From contig JANQSO010000002.1 of assembly GCA_028284005.1 (NCBI GenBank), positions 186,001-250,000 on the forward strand: a DNA stretch of 64,000 nt. The letters run 5' to 3'. This document shows, piece after piece, positions 16,630 to 25,705 of this stretch. The position numbers and the translations under genes were made by a program. The notes beneath the pieces are model-generated. The model was not told the origin of the DNA, did not search any database, and saw only the letters and a list, made by a program, of their open reading frames with translations. The DNA is from Flavobacteriaceae bacterium. GTDB taxonomy: Bacteria > Bacteroidota > Bacteroidia > Flavobacteriales > Flavobacteriaceae. Numbering within the stretch: position 1 is the first letter of the stretch; the number at the start of each line of letters is the position of its first letter.

Positions 16630-18465
16630 TTACTCCATCCCGTAGCTGTTGTTCTCCGGGTTGATATCTGCCATTAAAGTTGTGGCATCTATCATCATAT
16701 TTTTTACTTTTTTACCATTGGTAATTTCAAATTCGTAGGTAGGATATGACCATGCCCAGTCCTTCAATACTTTTCGAGGGATCACAGGAAAGGGGTTTGG
16801 TTTTTCCGCTCTGGCCATTTGTAATGGAATATAAAAGGACTCTTGAGTTCCATCTTCATAGGTAACATACAGGTCAATAGGCATTGGCATTAAACCAATA
16901 CGCTCTAAAGTTACTTTGGTAGCTCCATTTTCTTCGGCAACACTTTTTATTCCGTAGTCAATGGAGTTGGTAGTTTGCGTCCAGTCTGTTAAATACCAAT
17001 CCAGCTCAAAACCGGAAACCTTTTCAGCGACACGAATAAAATCATTGGGAGTTGGGTGTTTAAACTTCCATTCTTGAAAATATCGCTTCAGTGTTTTTTT
17101 CAAATTGTCTTCTCCAATTACGTATCCTAATTGAGCCAAGAAAACCGCCCCTTTACTATAGGCGGAAATACCATAGCTAAGGCTACTTGAATACCGGTCC
17201 GCGTGAGTTGATTGAGGATGCTCTTTACCGCTTTTCGCTAAAAAGATATATCCCCTGTATGAACCCGAATGAGGATTCGGATTATTTTGGTTCATAACAA
17301 CATCCATAGCCATATCTGAAATATAGGATGTAAACCCTTCGTCCATCCATTCATGCTTTGCTTCGTTAGTAGCTAACAAAAACTGAAACCAGGAATGTGC
17401 CAATTCATGAGCAGTTACACCAACAAGACTTTCAAAATTGCGTTCTCCGGTAATTAGCGTACACATTGCATATTCCATTCCACCATCGCCTCCTTGAATC
17501 ACAGAATACTGCTTATAAGGATAGGTCCCAATATTTTCGTTAAAATATTTCAATAACTCAGCTGTTTTTGGCTGTAAGTTTTTCCAGTTCTCAATGATCT
17601 CAGGGTTGTTTTTATAGAAAAAATGCAGGTCAACACCATTGGGCCCTTTATATACGTCATGGACATAATTGTTATCTGCGGCCCAGGCAAAATCATGAAC
17701 ATCGGGAGCCACAAAATGCCAGGTATATTTTCCTTTTTTAGGTTTCATGGTTTTTTGCCCCGGCATTTGATATCCATGGCCAATTTCGGATGGATTTTGC
17801 AAATATCCGGATCCACCAATCGTGTAATTCTCATCAATAGTGATCTTTACATCAAAGTCTCCCCAAACACTATGAAACTCTCGGCCTATATATGGATCTG
17901 CATGCCATCCTTCAAAATCATATTCAGCTAATTTTGGATACCATTGTGTCATGGACAAGGCAACACCTTCTGCATTGTTACGGCCGCTTCTGCGAATTTG
18001 TAATGGCACCTGTGCATCCCAATCCATATTGAAGACAGTGCTTTGTCCCGGAAGGATAGGCTTGTTTAGCGCTACTTCCAAAACAGTTCCTACTACTTCA
18101 TAGGTTACATTGGCACCATCTTGTGTTAATAGTGTTGGCTTTATGTAACCAATTTCCGCAGGTGTTAATTTTGATATACGGTCCGCAACACGGCCATCAG
18201 GATCTGTAATGGTACGAGAACGAACATCCATTTCACTTCCCGGCTGAAATGCATTGAAATACAAATGATAAAACACCCTGTTCAATGTATCCGGAGAGTT
18301 ATTTGTATATGTTAGCTCCTGCTTACCTTTATATTGATAGGTATTAACATCCATGTCGATCTCCATCTTATAATCGACCCTTTGCTGCCAGTACCCGTTC
18401 GTGTTTTGACCCATCGCGGAAGCGACTATTAAAAGGGTCAACAAACATCCCAGAAACCGTTTCAT
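16630..18465 (-). CDS. M1 family metallopeptidase (aminopeptidase)
   Basis: A 611-residue secreted zinc aminopeptidase. Signal peptide residues 1-19 (LIVASAMGQ). The substrate-binding loop GGMEYAM is at 329-334 and the zinc motif HELAH at 353-357, with the third zinc ligand E376 nineteen residues later (MDEGF), as in M1 enzymes. The C-terminal part has the immunoglobulin-like domain of the group. It releases N-terminal amino acids from peptides in the periplasm or outside. The gene start overlaps the end of the S8 peptidase gene by one base, and both are leftward. Confidence 0.93.
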   Translation of the reverse strand: MKRFLGCLLTLLIVASAMGQNTNGYWQQRVDYKMEIDMDVNTYQYKGKQELTYTNNSPDTLNRVFYHLYFNAFQPGSEMDVRSRTITDPDGRVADRISKLTPAEIGYIKPTLLTQDGANVTYEVVGTVLEVALNKPILPGQSTVFNMDWDAQVPLQIRRSGRNNAEGVALSMTQWYPKLAEYDFEGWHADPYIGREFHSVWGDFDVKITIDENYTIGGSGYLQNPSEIGHGYQMPGQKTMKPKKGKYTWHFVAPDVHDFAWAADNNYVHDVYKGPNGVDLHFFYKNNPEIIENWKNLQPKTAELLKYFNENIGTYPYKQYSVIQGGDGGMEYAMCTLITGERNFESLVGVTAHELAHSWFQFLLATNEAKHEWMDEGFTSYISDMAMDVVMNQNNPNPHSGSYRGYIFLAKSGKEHPQSTHADRYSSSLSYGISAYSKGAVFLAQLGYVIGEDNLKKTLKRYFQEWKFKHPTPNDFIRVAEKVSGFELDWYLTDWTQTTNSIDYGIKSVAEENGATKVTLERIGLMPMPIDLYVTYEDGTQESFYIPLQMARAEKPNPFPVIPRKVLKDWAWSYPTYEFEITNGKKVKNMMIDATTLMADINPENNSYGME

Positions 18466-20135
18466 TATCGAGACATTTTATCTGCCATTATAATGGCATT
18501 ATATAAATTCACCATTTTTCCTCCTTTAGAAATATTTGTGAAATTGTCTGTGTTTGAAGGATCTCCACCTAATACTACCGGTGTTTTTGATGACAATCCG
18601 CTGTTTATTAAGATCTCCTTGACCTGCTTTGCAGAAAGTTTTGGATAATAAGAACGAATTAATGCGGCAACACCACTAACTGCCGGAGCGGCCATCGAGG
18701 TCCCCTGAAGGTATTCATACGTATTCAAAGGTGTTGTAGACCAAATCTTTACTCCCGGAGCAAATGCATCTACATTCGATTTTCCATAATTGGAAAAGCT
18801 TGCAATCATTTCACCGCCATATTTATAATTAAGCGCTCCTATCGTGATGAATGTGTCACCTACTTCGGCATCTGTTCCTTTTTGATCATTAGGATATACC
18901 TGAATCGTGTCTAGGTTTAACCCTTCATTTCCAGCAGCATTAACGATCAACACATCCTTTTGAGATGCATATTCAATAGCATCCCAAACCCATTCGGGGT
19001 GTGGAGAATAATACTTACCAAAGCTGGTATTGATCACTTTTGCACCATTATCTACGGCATAACGAATTGCCAGGGCTATATCTTTGTCGTATTCATCTCC
19101 ATCGGGAACGGCACGAACTACCATTATTTCTACATTGGCTGCAACACCATTCATTCCAATTCCATTATTTCTTTGAGCAGCAATTATACCCGCAACATGT
19201 GTTCCGTGACGCGCATCCTCTTTTTTAGGATCCGGGCCGTCTACATCTCCATTTCCGTAAGAGCGGTCATTGATATCATCCGGATTATCGCCCAAGACAC
19301 TTCTGAAGTCTTTTTCAATATTGAAATGTGTATCGATTCTTCCTTCAAAATAATCAATACCATCACCTAATTGTTTTATTACTTCAGGTACAGAATCTCC
19401 AAAATTAAGCATTTGGGTAAGTATTCCGATTTGCTGCTGCTCATCTGCAGTAGGATTTTGAATTGCTGCAAGCTCTTCTTTGGTATAATTTTCTTTACCC
19501 AATTTTTTGGAGAAAGCGGCATGAGCCGGTTTTAGCTGTGATAGTATCTCTGTATAACGTGCTTTTGAAGCATTTGCATCCTGAAAGTCTTTATCGTATT
19601 CGGCCTTTGCTTTTTTGTATAATTCGAAGTCTGCGCGGTCTACCGAACTTACAGAAGCTTCTGTCTTTCCTTCGAATTTTGGCCCGAGTTTTTTCAGGTA
19701 CCGGACATATTCCATGTTTTCAGCGACAATATCTCCCAGGAAGTTCCATCCGTGAATGTCATCTATATATCCGTTGTTATCATCATCTTTTCCATTTCCG
19801 GGCACTTCATCTTTATTAACCCAAATAATATCTTTAAGGTCTTCATGCTCAATATCAATACCGCTATCGATAACGCCTACGATCACTTTTTGGCCTTTTC
19901 GGTTGTTTAAGATTTCGGCATAAGCTTTATTTACGCTCATCCCCGGAATTGTATCGGTCAACAGATCGGCCGCACCCCAGGTTTTATATTGCTCATCGGT
20001 AAGAGGAGCCGCCTTAATGGGTAAGACATCTATATTCTCAATAGGTGTTGAAACAATGGGCGCAACACTACTTCCGCAGCTCGCCAACAATAAAGCTGTA
20101 GTTACAGCCAACAAAGAATTTTTTAAAATTTTCAT
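18465..20135 (-). CDS. S8 family serine peptidase lipoprotein
   Basis: A 556-residue subtilisin-like protease, predicted lipoprotein with lipobox LASC (Cys20). Triad residues are D90 (VIDSGID), H310 (HGTHVAG) and S480 (GTSMAAP), with oxyanion Asn near 403 (AAGNEG). Between Asp and His lies an unusually long insert (about 135-300) rich in Lys, Glu and Ala that is not part of the core subtilisin fold; inserts here are common in Bacteroidetes S8 proteins. Likely envelope-anchored and involved in protein degradation or processing. It shares one base with the M1 gene and lies nine bases after the MBL gene. Confidence 0.92.
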   Translation of the reverse strand: MKILKNSLLAVTTALLLASCGSSVAPIVSTPIENIDVLPIKAAPLTDEQYKTWGAADLLTDTIPGMSVNKAYAEILNNRKGQKVIVGVIDSGIDIEHEDLKDIIWVNKDEVPGNGKDDDNNGYIDDIHGWNFLGDIVAENMEYVRYLKKLGPKFEGKTEASVSSVDRADFELYKKAKAEYDKDFQDANASKARYTEILSQLKPAHAAFSKKLGKENYTKEELAAIQNPTADEQQQIGILTQMLNFGDSVPEVIKQLGDGIDYFEGRIDTHFNIEKDFRSVLGDNPDDINDRSYGNGDVDGPDPKKEDARHGTHVAGIIAAQRNNGIGMNGVAANVEIMVVRAVPDGDEYDKDIALAIRYAVDNGAKVINTSFGKYYSPHPEWVWDAIEYASQKDVLIVNAAGNEGLNLDTIQVYPNDQKGTDAEVGDTFITIGALNYKYGGEMIASFSNYGKSNVDAFAPGVKIWSTTPLNTYEYLQGTSMAAPAVSGVAALIRSYYPKLSAKQVKEILINSGLSSKTPVVLGGDPSNTDNFTNISKGGKMVNLYNAIIMADKMSR

Positions 20136-20144
20136 CTGTACATA

Positions 20145-21005
20145 TTAATTAAAAAGTTCATCAAAAGTGAAGCATGAATCCAGGCGTACACCCTTTTCAG
20201 TATGCTTTACTGTAATTATCTGGTTATGAGCATCATGCTCTAAAAATAAGTAATAGTTATTATCTGCAGCAGCCTTTAAAAACTTTTCCTTTTCGGGCAA
20301 AGTTAACAAAGGCCGGGTATCGTATCCCATAATAAAAGGAACAGGTAAATGCCCTGCTGTTGGAAGCAGATCTGCCATAAAAACAATGGTTTTTCCTTTG
20401 TATTCTATATGGGGAATCATTTGTTTTTCTGTATGGCCATCTACAAAGAGAATACCAAAATCAAGTTCTTTAGCTTCTGTAAAGTCTGTTATTGGCTTAG
20501 CCACAAACTTCAGTTGGCCGCTTTCTTTCATTGGAAGAATATTTTCTTTTAGAAATGAAGCTTTTTCTCTTCGGTTAGGTTGGGTTGCCCACATCCAGTG
20601 ACTCTCATTGCTCCAGAAAGTAGCATTCCTGAACGCAGGTTCATAACCGGTACGATCCTTATTCCATTGGACACTTCCTCCACAATGGTCAAAATGAAGG
20701 TGTGTCATAAACACATCTGTAATATCATCTCGGTGAAAGCCGTATTTTTTTAAAGAGTCATCCATATTGTGTTCACCCCAAGGATAATAATATCCAAAAA
20801 ACTTATCACTTTGCTTATTACCCATTCCCGTATCAATAAGTGTAAGCCGGTTTCCGTGTTCAATAAGTAAACAGCGAGCGGCAATATCTATCATATTGTT
20901 ATTGTCTGCAGGATTGGTTCTGGACCATAATGACTTTGGAACAACACCAAACATTGCGCCTCCGTCCAATTTAAAATTTCCTGCTTCGATAGGGAATAAT
21001 TGCAT
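20145..21005 (-). CDS. MBL-fold metallo-hydrolase
   Basis: A 286-residue metallo-beta-lactamase-fold protein with zinc motif THLHFDHCGG (H102, H104, D106, H107) and later histidines at VDGHTEKQMIPH and EHDAH. The sequence also has LTLIDTGMG at about 55-62. Family members include lactonases, glyoxalase-like and other hydrolases; this one resembles the quorum-quenching lactonase/MBL group, but substrate cannot be assigned. No signal peptide is visible, so it is probably cytoplasmic. A minus-strand TACATTTG lies 27 bases upstream. Confidence 0.85.
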   Translation of the reverse strand: MQLFPIEAGNFKLDGGAMFGVVPKSLWSRTNPADNNNMIDIAARCLLIEHGNRLTLIDTGMGNKQSDKFFGYYYPWGEHNMDDSLKKYGFHRDDITDVFMTHLHFDHCGGSVQWNKDRTGYEPAFRNATFWSNESHWMWATQPNRREKASFLKENILPMKESGQLKFVAKPITDFTEAKELDFGILFVDGHTEKQMIPHIEYKGKTIVFMADLLPTAGHLPVPFIMGYDTRPLLTLPEKEKFLKAAADNNYYLFLEHDAHNQIITVKHTEKGVRLDSCFTFDELFN

Positions 21006-21031
21006 AAGGCCGCAAAATACTAAAACTGTTG

Positions 21032-21039
21032 CAAATGTA
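21032..21039 (-). promoter_or_regulatory. Likely -7 element for the MBL gene
   Basis: TACATTTG on the minus strand, 27 bases before the ATG. No matching -33 was found. Confidence 0.4.
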
Positions 21040-21165
21040 AATGCTTGTTAAGGGTTTATTAAGAAAGATATAATGAAACTGAAAAGCCCTTTAATTCCGG
21101 GGCCTCCATATGTATTTATCTAAGAGACAGGAACAATTATTATTAAACATGACGCCCTGGCCTCT

Positions 21166-23400
21166 TCAGGAAAGCTCTTTTAGCTTCATATGTTTTAATA
21201 AATTGTGAGCAAAGGAAAGCATGTTCTTTACTTCATCGGTACGTGCAATATGAAGATATTTAAAGATCATCAAAGCTTCACCATTACTTTCTATATGGTG
21301 AATTTCATTTTCCTCCAGAAAACGTATAAGGTCATCTGTGAAAAATTCTCGAATGGCTTCTTCATTGTCGCCACTTAACAGAAACTTACCAGAGAAACCG
21401 GCGTGTTTTTTAAAGTTGATGTCGCCATTCGATCCTGAAAGCACCTTGACTTTATTAAAAATTTTATCAAATAACCCTTCCTTGTCAATAACAAATCTTG
21501 GTACCGGAGCAGGAAGCCGAACCACCTGCACAGTGGTTTGATATACCTCCAGGGCGAGCATTGCACCTTCGTCGAATACAATATCAGCAATCTCCCAGTG
21601 AGCATTATTTTCTACATCCAATCCTTTAAGTGAATTGCTTTTCATTTCAATAGGGCGTGAATCGAAGAAACGAAAATTTCTCAGGTACGAAGTATTCCAA
21701 TCTACTTCTGGTTCAAATGACCACCCGTTGGCAATAGCCAACTTTTGCAAGCGTATCTGGCGTTCAGTGATTCGCTTTTTTATACGTCCTGTCACAATTT
21801 TCAAGGCGCGATTATGACTGGTAGAAGCCACGTGTTGATCTAAGCCGGTTAACTTTACATCTCCACCGTCGTTATCTTGAATACGTTTAAATTCGATGAG
21901 GCTCTCCATTATTGATAGGTCTACAAGCCGTGTTTTGGACATATCGATATTCACGGTTGAACCACTTGGAATCTCCATGAGTAATTTGTCTAGTTTTAAA
22001 GCATATAGAAAATTGGCTATCCCTTTCAATTTTACATCGTAAGTGCCGTTTTCCAGGTGGTTGACTCTCGACCCGGACCTGTAAATCATCTTAAAGAAAC
22101 GTAAGAAACCTACCTTAGCCAACAACATATGAAGTATAAGAGTGACCAAAATACCGCCTACAATTCCATAAAGTAAATCAGTAAATAGTGTAATTATAAG
22201 GGTAGAAGAAAGGAACAACAATTGCTCAACACCCTGATCGTAAGCATGTTTGAATACTTTTGGAGATGCCAATTTAAATCCTGTATGCACTAATATTGCC
22301 GCTAAAGCCGCTAAAGGGACGCTTTTTAAGACTGGGGCCAATATAAGAACAAAAAGAATCAGGAAAATTCCGTGATATAGGTTCGACCATTTAGTTTTCG
22401 CATTGCTATTTACGTTCACGGTACTTCTCACAATTACCGTAATGATCGGAAGTCCGCCTAAAGCACCTGAAACCATCGTACTAAGCCCAACACCAACTAA
22501 GTCCTTATTTAAGTTGGTTGTACGTTTATAAGGATCGAGTTTATCCACAGCACGTGCACTGGCTAAGGTCTCTACCGAAGCAATCATTGTTATAGATAGT
22601 ACAGTGAGCCAAAAAGGAAATGTTGCAACCATTGCAAAGTCGGGGTGCATAATACTATCTAAAGGATTATCGGGAATATCAATAAGTAATTCGGGGCCAA
22701 CACTGTAGGTATTTCCAAAAAGGGAAATACTATGTTCGGTGAAAAAATCGAATCCAAATACAAATGGCAAGGCTAACAATAGAACCCACATGGGAGCCGG
22801 AATGATACGTATGAACTTGCGTTTGATTTTTTTATAGAAAACAAGTACTAAAATTCCAACCAATGCCACTGAAAAAACAAAAGGGTTGGCTTCCGGAAGC
22901 TTATAAAAAACATCAAGTAAGGTACCAATGGTGGTATCGGCGTCTGATGTTGTTCCCAAAGCAAAGTGTGCCTGCTTGGCAAAAATGATAACACCAATTG
23001 CAGCCAATATTCCGTGAAGAACCGAAGACGGTAACATCTTCGCAAAACGCCCCATTTTGAGAAACCCAAGTATAACCTGAATTCCTCCGGATATTACAAT
23101 AGCTGCCAAAACGTAGTTGATATTTCCTTCTAAAGCCACAAGGCCACCGAGAATGACCGCAATTAGACCGGCTGCCGGACCATTGATCGCTAAGTGACCT
23201 CCTCTAAAAAAGGTGGTCACTACACCACCTATAATTGCAGAAAGAATTCCTGCCATAGGTGCCACCTCTGATGCTACTGCGATTCCCAAAGCAAGCGGTA
23301 AAGCTACTAACGAGACACTTATAGCAGCTGAAAGATCACTTCGCCAATTCTCTTTTAAACCTTTGAGTCCGTTTGCAGGAATAGTGTTGTTATTGTTCAT
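21166..23400 (-). CDS. SulP-family anion transporter with long C-terminal extension
   Basis: A 744-residue SulP (SLC26-like) inner-membrane transporter, which moves bicarbonate, sulfate or other anions. The N-terminal NWRSDLSAAISVSLVALPLALGIA and GPAAGL region and about 10-12 spans up to residue 430 are typical. The STAS domain (about 435-530) contains the conserved IDMSKTRLVDLSIMESL. After HNRALKI a further 210 residues follow that are not in usual SulP proteins: a soluble domain with HWEIADIVFDEGAMLALEV and FLLSGDNEEAIREFF. Transported anion unknown; an adjacent, divergent antiporter gene suggests ion or pH homeostasis. Confidence 0.88.
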   Translation of the reverse strand: MNNNNTIPANGLKGLKENWRSDLSAAISVSLVALPLALGIAVASEVAPMAGILSAIIGGVVTTFFRGGHLAINGPAAGLIAVILGGLVALEGNINYVLAAIVISGGIQVILGFLKMGRFAKMLPSSVLHGILAAIGVIIFAKQAHFALGTTSDADTTIGTLLDVFYKLPEANPFVFSVALVGILVLVFYKKIKRKFIRIIPAPMWVLLLALPFVFGFDFFTEHSISLFGNTYSVGPELLIDIPDNPLDSIMHPDFAMVATFPFWLTVLSITMIASVETLASARAVDKLDPYKRTTNLNKDLVGVGLSTMVSGALGGLPIITVIVRSTVNVNSNAKTKWSNLYHGIFLILFVLILAPVLKSVPLAALAAILVHTGFKLASPKVFKHAYDQGVEQLLFLSSTLIITLFTDLLYGIVGGILVTLILHMLLAKVGFLRFFKMIYRSGSRVNHLENGTYDVKLKGIANFLYALKLDKLLMEIPSGSTVNIDMSKTRLVDLSIMESLIEFKRIQDNDGGDVKLTGLDQHVASTSHNRALKIVTGRIKKRITERQIRLQKLAIANGWSFEPEVDWNTSYLRNFRFFDSRPIEMKSNSLKGLDVENNAHWEIADIVFDEGAMLALEVYQTTVQVVRLPAPVPRFVIDKEGLFDKIFNKVKVLSGSNGDINFKKHAGFSGKFLLSGDNEEAIREFFTDDLIRFLEENEIHHIESNGEALMIFKYLHIARTDEVKNMLSFAHNLLKHMKLKELS

Positions 23401-23563
23401 GGATTATTGGTTAGTGATGTTTTTTTCAAATTTGCTTTTACTGAGAATTTTGTAAGATAATGCTTTTTTAAAAAGTAATTTATGGAGTGATTCAAATAAT
23501 AATTGATACTTTAATATGCGACCATCCTAATTTTTCTTGTAATTTTAGCACTTAATTTGAATT

Positions 23564-25429
23564 ATGCTTGAACTTGCCGGAATTATTATTTTAGGAATTT
23601 TAGCTCAATGGGTAGCCTGGAAGTTTAAGATACCAGCCATCCTGCCACTTATTTTGATCGGGCTTTTTGTAGGCCCGATTTCTACATTGTTTTCTGAAGA
23701 TGGCAAGCAATGGATACAACCTATATATGAAGAAGGAAACGGATTGTTTCCCGGCGATAACCTCTTCTATTTCGTTTCACTTGCAATAGGAATTATTTTA
23801 TTTGAAGGTGGGCTAACCCTTAAAAGAGGAGAAATTAAAAAGGTCGGGTCTGTTATAGGAAAGCTCATTAGCATTGGCGCCGCCATTACTTTTTTTGGAG
23901 CAGGGGTAGCCGCTTATTATATCTATGGACTCGATTGGCGAATCTCATTTTTATTTTCCGCGCTGATCATAGTTACAGGACCTACAGTAATTACACCTAT
24001 ACTGCGAAATATTCCACTTAAAAAGGATGTATCGGCAGTATTAAAATGGGAGGGTATTCTTATTGATCCTATAGGGGCACTTGTAGCGGTTTTGGTTTTT
24101 GAATTTATAAGCGTCGAAGGAGATAGTGGATTTACCAAACAAGCCCTAATGGAATTTGGAAAAATTGTAGTTATAGGTTTTTCTTTTGGCATTGCTGGAG
24201 GTTTTGCCCTTTATACAGCTATAAAAAGAAAATTCATTCCACACTACCTATTAAATGTTGTGTCGCTTTCTGTGGTACTTCTAATTTTTGTAGAGAGTGA
24301 TATTTTTGCCCACGAATCCGGATTACTTTCGGTAGTGGTCATGGGGATGTTCTTAGGAAACAGCGACCTTCCAAACCTAAAAGAATTATTATACTTTAAG
24401 GAGTCACTAAGTGTGTTGCTCATTTCCATACTTTTCATTTTACTTGCTGCAAATATCAGTCTTGATGACCTATTGCTCATTTATAATGTTAACACAGCCA
24501 TACTGCTTGCTGTCGTGATATTTGTATTAAGGCCCCTGGCAGTTTTTTTAAGCACCATAAGCTCTTCACTCAAAATCAATGAAAAACTTTTTATAAGCTG
24601 GGTAGGGCCCAGAGGTATTGTAGCTGCAGGTATCGCCTCACTTTTTGGAACAAAATTAGTAGCGAAAGGAGTAGCCGGAGCAGAATATATAACCCCTTTG
24701 GTTTTTGCGGTTGTATTGATAACGGTACTATTTAATGCCACAACAGCTCGCTTTTTTGCCAGGGTTGTAGGAGTGTTTTTAAAAACCTCTGAGGGAATTC
24801 TCATCGTAGGCGCCTCTAAAGTGTCCAGATTAATTGCTACTTACCTTCAAAAAAATAATCGACACGTGGTATTAGTGGATTCAAACAGGCAAAGTATCCG
24901 TACTGCAAAAGAGTTGGGCTTAGAAGCAATTGATGCCAATATTTATTCCAATGACCTATCTGATGATATAGAATTAAACGACGTTGGTTACTTGTTGGCT
25001 ATGACAGGAAATGATGGAATAAACAAACACGCCATCAACCGTTTTAGAAAAGGATTTGGAGAAACAGGGACCTTTCGGTTAATGACTACCGAAGAATCAA
25101 AAAACCGAAATAACATTTTATCAAATAATGAGCTATTCTCTACAACACATGGCTATATGAGACTAGCGGAGGTCGCTAACAATTTTCCATCTATCCAGGA
25201 AATCCCAGTAAATTCTCAGAAGCAATTTCTTAAGCTCATAAATATTATTAAAACCGATGATAGTGCTGTTGCATTATTTTTGAAAAGACCTAATGGCTTT
25301 TTGGATATAGCAAATGAACCACAAGAAATGAACGTATCTCAAGGTAGTCATTTGGTTTACTTAGGAAAACCGATGGATTTCGAAGATATAATAGATGCAA
25401 CCCGGGACAAAAAAGAGGAGCAGATTTAA
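23564..25429 (+). CDS. CPA1-type Na+(K+)/H+ antiporter with TrkA-like C-terminus
   Basis: A 621-residue monovalent cation:proton antiporter. The N-terminal Na+/H+ exchanger domain has about 12-13 spans, with the CPA1 markers GIILFEGGLTLK and GPTVITPIL, LIDPIGAL and GPRGIVAAG; these match NhaP/CPA1 proteins. From about 408 a soluble Rossmann TrkA-N-like domain begins (GILIVGASKVSRLI, LVDSNRQS), which binds NAD(H) and regulates related transporters, and a TrkA-C-like tail follows. It faces the SulP gene across a 163-base gap. Which cation moves cannot be read. Confidence 0.9.
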   Translation: MLELAGIIILGILAQWVAWKFKIPAILPLILIGLFVGPISTLFSEDGKQWIQPIYEEGNGLFPGDNLFYFVSLAIGIILFEGGLTLKRGEIKKVGSVIGKLISIGAAITFFGAGVAAYYIYGLDWRISFLFSALIIVTGPTVITPILRNIPLKKDVSAVLKWEGILIDPIGALVAVLVFEFISVEGDSGFTKQALMEFGKIVVIGFSFGIAGGFALYTAIKRKFIPHYLLNVVSLSVVLLIFVESDIFAHESGLLSVVVMGMFLGNSDLPNLKELLYFKESLSVLLISILFILLAANISLDDLLLIYNVNTAILLAVVIFVLRPLAVFLSTISSSLKINEKLFISWVGPRGIVAAGIASLFGTKLVAKGVAGAEYITPLVFAVVLITVLFNATTARFFARVVGVFLKTSEGILIVGASKVSRLIATYLQKNNRHVVLVDSNRQSIRTAKELGLEAIDANIYSNDLSDDIELNDVGYLLAMTGNDGINKHAINRFRKGFGETGTFRLMTTEESKNRNNILSNNELFSTTHGYMRLAEVANNFPSIQEIPVNSQKQFLKLINIIKTDDSAVALFLKRPNGFLDIANEPQEMNVSQGSHLVYLGKPMDFEDIIDATRDKKEEQI

Positions 25430-25474
25430 AAATAATAAACACACAAAACCGTTAGATTTTCAGAAATCAACTCT

Positions 25475-25705
25475 ATGTATAGACAAATAAGTTTTTTGAG
25501 CCTCTTATTAACGGTATTCATTATTTCCTGTAAAGAAGATGACACACGTTCATGCACAACATGTAGTTCTCCGCAAACGGCAGATTTTGAAGTTTGCGAA
25601 GAGAGTGATGGAAATGCTTCGGTCAATGGCGAAAATACAGGAACCTCTTTTCAAGTATATATAACAGGCCTGGAAGATGCAGGAGCTACCTGCGGAGGAG
25701 GTTAA
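25475..25705 (+). CDS. Small Cys-rich lipoprotein of unknown function
   Basis: A 76-residue predicted lipoprotein: hydrophobic leader [11 protein letters not shown] with the lipobox Cys at residue 19. The mature part is acidic and contains five more cysteines (SCTTC, EVC, ATC) with a CxxC at 27-30, and ends in GATCGGG. The Cys spacing suggests two disulfides. Its stop overlaps the convergent lepA stop by four bases. The reading frame is supported by the clear lipobox; I do not recognise the family. Confidence 0.65.
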   Translation: MYRQISFLSLLLTVFIISCKEDDTRSCTTCSSPQTADFEVCEESDGNASVNGENTGTSFQVYITGLEDAGATCGGG

